From positions 2,155,566 through 2,219,565 of the forward strand of contig OX422195.1 in the NCBI GenBank assembly GCA_949130485.1: a stretch of DNA of 64,000 nucleotides. Reading direction: 5' to 3'. Position 1 is the first letter of the stretch; each line of letters starts with the position of its first letter. The translations under genes were made by a program, and so were the position numbers. This DNA is from Agelas oroides (taxonomy: Eukaryota; Porifera; Demospongiae; Agelasida; Agelasidae). Positions 59,292 to 64,000 of the stretch are shown piece after piece. The notes beneath the pieces were generated by a model. The model was not told the origin of the DNA. It made no database searches and saw only the letters and a list, made by a program, of their open reading frames with translations.

Positions 59292-59720
59292 CTTCATTGC
59301 AAGTTGCAATATAACGACTTGGAAGTCGCAATATAACGAGTTGGAAGTCGCAATATAAGGACTTGGAAGTCGCAATATAACCACTTGGAAGTAGCAATAT
59401 AAGGACTTGGAAGTCGCAATATAAGGACATACGAAGTCGCACTATAACGACTTGGTAAGTCGCAATATAAGGACAATGGAAGTCGCAATATAAGGACATA
59501 CAAAGTCGCGATATAACGACTTGGAAGTCGCAATATAACGACTTGGTAAGTCGCTATATAAGGACATACAAAGTCGCGATATAACGACTTGGTAAGTCGC
59601 AATATAACGACATACGAAGTCGCGATATAACGACTTGGTAAGTCGCAATATAACGACTTGGAAGTCGCAATATAACGACTTGGTAAGTCGCAATATAACG
59701 ACATACGTACTTACTGCATG
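59292..59720. repeat. Subterminal hairpin-repeat array, copy 1 right
   Basis: About 19 units of the AAGTCGCAATATAACGACTT family, including variants with AAGGAC in place of AACGAC. It leads into the 71-bp terminal repeat. Confidence 0.9.
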
Positions 59721-59807
59721 TTGAAGTCGACTTCATAATTTTGTTATGCGTGGCGTGCCACGCATAACAAAATTATGAAGTCGACTTCAACATGCAGTAA
59801 GTACGTA

Positions 59808-60172
59808 TGTCGTTATATTGCGACTTCCAAGTCGTTATATTGCGACTTACCAAGTCGTTATATCGCGATTTTGTATGTCCTTATATTGCGACTTACCAAG
59901 TCGTTATATTGCGACTTACCAAGTCGTTATATTGCGACTTACCAAGTCGTTATATCGCGACTTCGTATGTCCTTATATTGCGACTTACCAAGTCGTTATA
60001 TTGCGACTTCGTATGTCCTTATATTGCGACTTCCAAGTCGTTATATCGCGACTTGTCCAAGTCCTTATATTGCTACTTCCAAGTGGTTATATTGCGACTT
60101 CCATGTCCTTATATTGCGACTTCCAACTCGTTATATTGCGACTTCCAACTCGTTATATTGCGACTTGCAATG
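59808..60172. repeat. Subterminal hairpin-repeat array, copy 2 left
   Basis: About 17 units of AAGTCGTTATATTGCGACTT type, with TCCTTATATTG and CCAACTCG variants toward the inner side. Confidence 0.9.
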
Positions 60173-60234
60173 AGGTCGCAGATTATTCCTCGTTCCTAGG
60201 CGCTTGAAAAATTATTACGAGGTTAGATAGCTAT

Positions 60235-60260
60235 ATGGCACGTGATATATCACGTGCCAT
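60235..60260. promoter_or_regulatory. Perfect 26-bp CACGTG palindrome, copy 2
   Basis: Two CACGTG boxes in a perfect palindrome (half-site ATGGCACGTGATA), 17 bp before the ATG of the copy 2 transposase. Conservation in both copies close to the start suggests a control site. Confidence 0.5.
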
Positions 60261-60277
60261 AGCACAACAACTTAACT

Positions 60278-62188
60278 ATGGCAGCTATATCTCGCGGAGA
60301 AAACCAGTATCTTTTGTGGGGATGGGAGAGATTTTTTGAGGAGTTATCGACTTTCATGCAGGATGCAGACAGGCAAGCGAGTACTGCAAACCAGGCCTAT
60401 TCCGAATATGCCCTTGAACGTCTGCAAATCTCAATTGTGAGTGTATCTGATGTGCTGAATCATCTGCGAAGTATCCCTCCCAGTGGTGACCAGCAAGCTC
60501 AAGTTGTTGATTACTTTTGTTGTGAGTTATCTGCACTTCTCCGGTGTTTGAGAGACATTGCTCAGCAGTGGCTATTGCACCTAGACCAGTACCTAGCACA
60601 CAGTGCTGCCACTTCTTATGTTGCACCAATTGTCAACACACCTGCCACACAAAGACACCCTGGAAGACCAAGATTTGACATTACAAAGGAGCAGTTAGTG
60701 TATCTTATGTCAATGTCCTTTACATGGACCCAAATTGCCCAAATGTTGGGTGTGTCGTACATGACTGTGTATCACAGGCGTTTGGAATATGGGTTGCTTG
60801 ATACCACTTTGACTGGGAATATCACAGATGCAGAACTCAAGGTTGTTGTTGAGCAGATGCGTAGAGATTTACCAACACTTGGAGAAACTATGGAAGGGGG
60901 TCACCTAAAATCTATGGGATTTAGAGTGACGAGGGAAAGAGTTCAGCATGCTATAAGGGAGACTGATCCTCTGCATACTGCTCTGCGCTGGAGAGGTGAT
61001 CTGATAGGAAGAAGACCCTACTCTGTGCCTGGCCCGAACTCACTTTGGCACATCGGTAATACTCTTGTGAATGTACCTGTATCATAGACATGATTTCTAA
61101 GGACAATTGCCGTAGAAGGTAATCTGCTGCTCACAAAAATATCACTTGTTTGTTGCCATTGGCATTGTTACTCTGCTGCACACTTGTAACAATACAGACG
61201 GCAATAAACTTGTGATATTTTCAGGTATAGCTTTGTACTATGGTGATACTTATATGCATAGTTAAAACTGTCCTAAGGCACACATCAATGTTTTTATGTG
61301 AAACTGCTAAGACTGGTCATTTTGTTGTCTAAATTTGTGAGTTCAAGCTTGTGTGTCATAACTATCATGTGTGCTAGTAGGTCAGTATGATGGCTTATTG
61401 ATGAGGAGTACCAATGCTATTTTATACAGATGGCCATCACAAGTTGGTGAGGTGGCGTTTTGTTACTCACTGTGCTATTGATGGTTACAGCAGACTGGTG
61501 CTGTTCCTAAAGTGTTCGAACAACAACAGAGCTAGCAGTGTATGACTCATTCCTACAGTCAGTACAGCAGTATGGGTTGCTATCAAGGGTTCGTTGTGAC
61601 CAAGGAGGAGAAAACATGCTTGTTGCCCACCATATGATACATCATCGTGGCAGTGAGAGAAGGTCACTTTTAGTAGGAAGTTCTGTACACAACCAGCGCA
61701 TTGAAAGACTGTGGAGGGACATGCACCACTGTGTTACTTCACTTTTTTATCGATTGTTTTATTTTCTTGAGCACCATGGGCATCTCGATCCCATTAGTGA
61801 TACTCACTTGTACGCTCTTCATTATGTGTATTTGCCACGGATCAATAGAGCATTACAGCAATTCCACCAAGCCTGGAACCATCATGGAGTTCGCACAGAA
61901 GGAGGGAGAACACCTAACCAGTTATTCACTGCAGGATCTCTATGACTTCGTAACTCTGGTTTGGCAGCGCTTGACTTCTTCAATAATGTTGCTGATGACT
62001 ATGGTACTGATGAAGATGGCATTGCTAACCCTGACAGTGAAGGTGTGGAGATTCCACCCTCTGAAGTCCAGCTGACTAAGGAACAGGTGAATGAGCTGCA
62101 GCAAATTGTCAACCCACTAACTGATTGTGATGACATGGGAGTTGACTTGTATTTGCAAACCCTTGAGTTTGTTCAGTCTGTGATTTAA
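60278..62188 (+). pseudogene. Integrase-like transposase, copy 2 (frameshift and nonsense)
   Basis: The exon 1 (60278-61055) and exon 2 (61430-62188) boundaries match copy 1. Exon 2 is 2 nt shorter: near 61535 AGCTAGCAGTG lacks a CA present in copy 1, shifting the frame before the second catalytic Asp. A CGA-to-TGA change near 61940 adds a stop, and scattered substitutions (for example Q to R and W to G) are present. Exon 1 alone remains open. It could at most make a truncated DNA-binding protein. Confidence 0.88.
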
Positions 62189-62515
62189 GTGATATTTGTG
62201 CTTGTATTACCGTTCTGTTTAGTTCAGCATACATGCATTTGTACTTGGCATTATTTTGAACTGAAACAGCTGGTAATGACTAAACTGCATCATCTCAAGG
62301 TTGAACATAATCATAATGTAAGAATGATACTCAAAGCAACACAATGTACAGTAGACTCAGTTGAAGTGCATCTTCACTTTAGAACTGCAAGACTAACTCT
62401 TGTGCAACCTCAGGGTAGGCAAGATATGTGGTTGGAAGTTCACGAGTGTTGCCTGCATGTATGGCTGATTGCATGTCTCATTGTTCTCAACATTTTGCAG
62501 AAAGCTGGTTCCTAG

Positions 62516-62854
62516 TCTCATTCCCATGCAGACCCCAATTCTAGCCCAGCCTATAGCAGTACATACTGGCTCACAGTCTCATTCCCATTCCAGGCCCTTT
62601 TGCAAACAAGACTAACTGCATAGCCTTATATATAGTCTACTGCAAGATCACGTCAGATAAAACGAGAATGAAAGAACATGATCATGAGAATGAGTTATGA
62701 GCACCCATGGCCCATGCACCTAGACTACATACACACTCTCATGCAAGATCGCAACACAATCAGTTGAGTATGAAAGACCATGGTTAGAGTTACAAAGCAT
62801 CCATGGCCCATGCACCAAGACTACAGGCAGCTTGGCCTGTAAGAACAGCAAGTA
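62516..62854. other. Transposon copy 2, non-coding 3' side
   Basis: Inverted counterpart of 56549-57000 in copy 1 (shared GTGCATGGGCCATGGATGC and CTCATTCCCATTCCAGGCCC). No ORF of interest. Confidence 0.7.
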
Positions 62855-63013
62855 ACATGGTAAGTCGCGATATGACGACTTGGAAGTCGCGATATAACGA
62901 CTTGGTAAGTCGCAATATAAGGATCGACATACAAAGTCGCGATATAACGACTTGGTAAGTCGCAATATAACGACTTGGAAGTCGCGATATAACGACTTGG
63001 TAAGTCGCAATAT
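62855..63013. repeat. Subterminal hairpin-repeat array, copy 2 right (truncated)
   Basis: Seven or so AAGTCGCGATATAACGACTT units, then a switch to (ATA)n at about 63014. The terminal repeat seen in the other three ends is absent. Confidence 0.9.
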
Positions 63014-64000
63014 AATAATAATAATAATAATAATAATTTTAATGACAAGAGAAGCCGGGGTGGCTTATAAGTCAATAAAGTATGAACTGTGTAATTTAAA
63101 GGCTAAATGTACAAACTTGGCTAAGGAGTTTACAACAGCTGTGTTTTTGGATGTTAACAAACGGATAAATTTGTCTCTAGTGGAGAGATACATGAAGCTT
63201 GGGTGGAATTTAACAATGATAGTGTACAGTTCATCCCTCAGGTCATTATATACAGGACAGACACATACGAAATGGACTTCATCCTCGATGCAGTTGCATA
63301 ATTTGCAAAGTCTCTGTTCTGGGGGGATGGAGCATGGTTTGTGGTACCTTCCCAGTTCTATCTGAAGCCTGTGACAACTCACTCTCAACTTGGTGAGAGC
63401 TATGCGATACTTTGCTACCTTGACTTGAGAGAGGTAACTCTCCAGTTCGAATCGGGACTTGAACAGTCTGTAAGTTCGTAGTTTGTTTCCTGCTTCACCT
63501 CTCTTGCTAGTCTGTCTGCTAAGTTCGCTGTTCCAGAGCTGAATAAACTGATCTCTGTAGCGTATCATTACTTGCTCTATTTCTCTTCGTCCACATCCCT
63601 GTGGAGTGAATGCAAACGACATACCAGCGTTGTCAAATAGCTGTTTTACCTTTGTTACCCAGGTGGTTTTACCGGTTTGATGCATCCAAGTGGATAGATG
63701 AAAGGCCTCTCTGAGGAGATCTGGAATCTCCTCTGAGCAGAGTCTATTCCAGTAACACAATATCCTTTCTCTCCACAGGAGATGAAGGGGAAGCTGTCCG
63801 AGCTCTCCACGTACGGCCATGTTTGTTGCACTTGGTGGCAAGTTTAAAATATATTTTAGAAAATGCATTTCTGTTGCCTCCAGCTCTGGATCCACTACAT
63901 GTCCCCATAGTTCGCAACCGTAAGATAGTACTGGCAGTATCATAACATCAAATAGCTTCAGTGCAATGGTGATGGGTGGGTACTTTAACTTTACAAGTAA
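63012..64000 (-). mobile_element. Non-LTR retrotransposon 3' end, running off the window
   Basis: The minus strand has a continuous frame followed by a very short 3' UTR and an (ATT)n/(TAA)n tail at 63014-63040. Microsatellite-like tails are usual for several LINE clades. It joins the broken end of transposon copy 2. Confidence 0.82.
63065..64000 (-). CDS. LINE ORF2 C-terminal region, partial (5' end outside window)
   Basis: Open from the window edge to a stop at 63065, about 311 codons. It shows the post-RT segment (VLSYGCELWG, FLKYILNLPPSATNMAVRGE, LGQLPLHLLWRERILCYW) and a C-terminal Cys/His cluster (LCKLCNCIEDEVHFVCVCPVYNDLR), typical of the end of non-LTR retrotransposon polyproteins. 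It is a different family from the LINE at 36887-40577. No internal break is seen. The RT and endonuclease would lie beyond 64000. Confidence 0.85.
   Translation of the reverse strand, partial: LLVKLKYPPITIALKLFDVMILPVLSYGCELWGHVVDPELEATEMHFLKYILNLPPSATNMAVRGELGQLPLHLLWRERILCYWNRLCSEEIPDLLREAFHLSTWMHQTGKTTWVTKVKQLFDNAGMSFAFTPQGCGRREIEQVMIRYRDQFIQLWNSELSRQTSKRGEAGNKLRTYRLFKSRFELESYLSQVKVAKYRIALTKLRVSCHRLQIELGRYHKPCSIPPEQRLCKLCNCIEDEVHFVCVCPVYNDLRDELYTIIVKFHPSFMYLSTRDKFIRLLTSKNTAVVNSLAKFVHLAFKLHSSYFIDL

Larger units (their letters stand above)
56110..59753 (-). mobile_element. DNA transposon copy 1 (complete, about 3.6 kb)
   Basis: Bounded by a perfect 71-bp terminal inverted repeat starting CCACGCATAACAAAATTATG, continuing into subterminal arrays of AAGTCGTTATATTGCGACTT units (56180-56548 and 59292-59683). 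It contains an intact transposase gene on the minus strand. The 4 bp outside the ends (CACG left, CGTG right) are not a direct target duplication. It abuts copy 2 at 59754-59757. Confidence 0.88.
59758..63013 (+). mobile_element. DNA transposon copy 2 (inverted, outer end missing)
   Basis: Mirror image of copy 1 from the CCACGCATAAC tip at 59758. The outer end breaks off within the subterminal array at about 63013, before the terminal repeat, exactly where an (ATA)n LINE tail begins. The two copies meet head to head with 4 bp (CGTG) between their tips. Confidence 0.88.

Noticed and set aside
56126-60172. Regularly spaced palindromic repeats resembling a CRISPR array
   Set aside because: There are no unique spacers of constant length, the units are contiguous, and they lie inside transposon TIRs in a eukaryotic genome.

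Overview
The window is eukaryotic and looks like an invertebrate animal genome. Genes are split into many short exons (43 to 212 nt) with GT-AG introns. There are tRNA-derived SINEs, non-LTR retrotransposons, DNA transposons, fold-back MITEs, long microsatellites and a short (TTAGGG)n tract. I see no bacterial features. An early-branching metazoan such as a demosponge is my best guess, but nothing here proves it.

Region 1 (130-51519) is a head-to-tail tandem array of four complete paralogous genes, all on the minus strand. Each encodes a 644-680 residue multi-pass membrane protein of the STRA6 family (vertebrate members: retinol-binding-protein receptor / retinol transporter). I assembled 19 exons for genes 1 and 2 and 20 for genes 3 and 4. 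All four reading frames close without a frameshift or internal stop, and homologous introns keep the same phase. Genes 1 and 2 form one subtype; genes 3 and 4 form another with an extra 75-nt exon near the C terminus. Unexpectedly, microsatellites and other simple-sequence tracts often sit directly at 3' splice sites in this array.

Region 2 lies between genes 3 and 4 (35739-41753). It holds a 5'-truncated non-LTR retrotransposon on the minus strand, with ORF1 and an endonuclease/reverse-transcriptase ORF2 in the same frame separated by one UGA-CUA stop, followed by a 0.7-kb AGTAGAGTCA minisatellite. Smaller mobile elements (SINEs, fold-back MITEs, an RT fragment) sit in the introns of the array.

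Region 3 (51520-56100) has no gene I can support. It is a patchwork of dispersed repeats, a TTAA-flanked piggyBac-like MITE, nested inverted repeats and an interstitial telomere-like tract.

Region 4 (56110-63013) is a 7-kb near-palindrome made of two head-to-head copies of one DNA transposon. Each copy has a two-exon integrase-like DDE transposase gene and large subterminal arrays of about 21-bp hairpin-forming repeats. Copy 1 is intact (512 aa); copy 2 has a 2-bp deletion and a nonsense codon and lacks its outer end. Region 5 (63012-64000) is the 3' end of another non-LTR retrotransposon that abuts the truncated copy and runs off the window.

The four membrane proteins are the only host genes recognised. 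All other coding capacity belongs to mobile elements.
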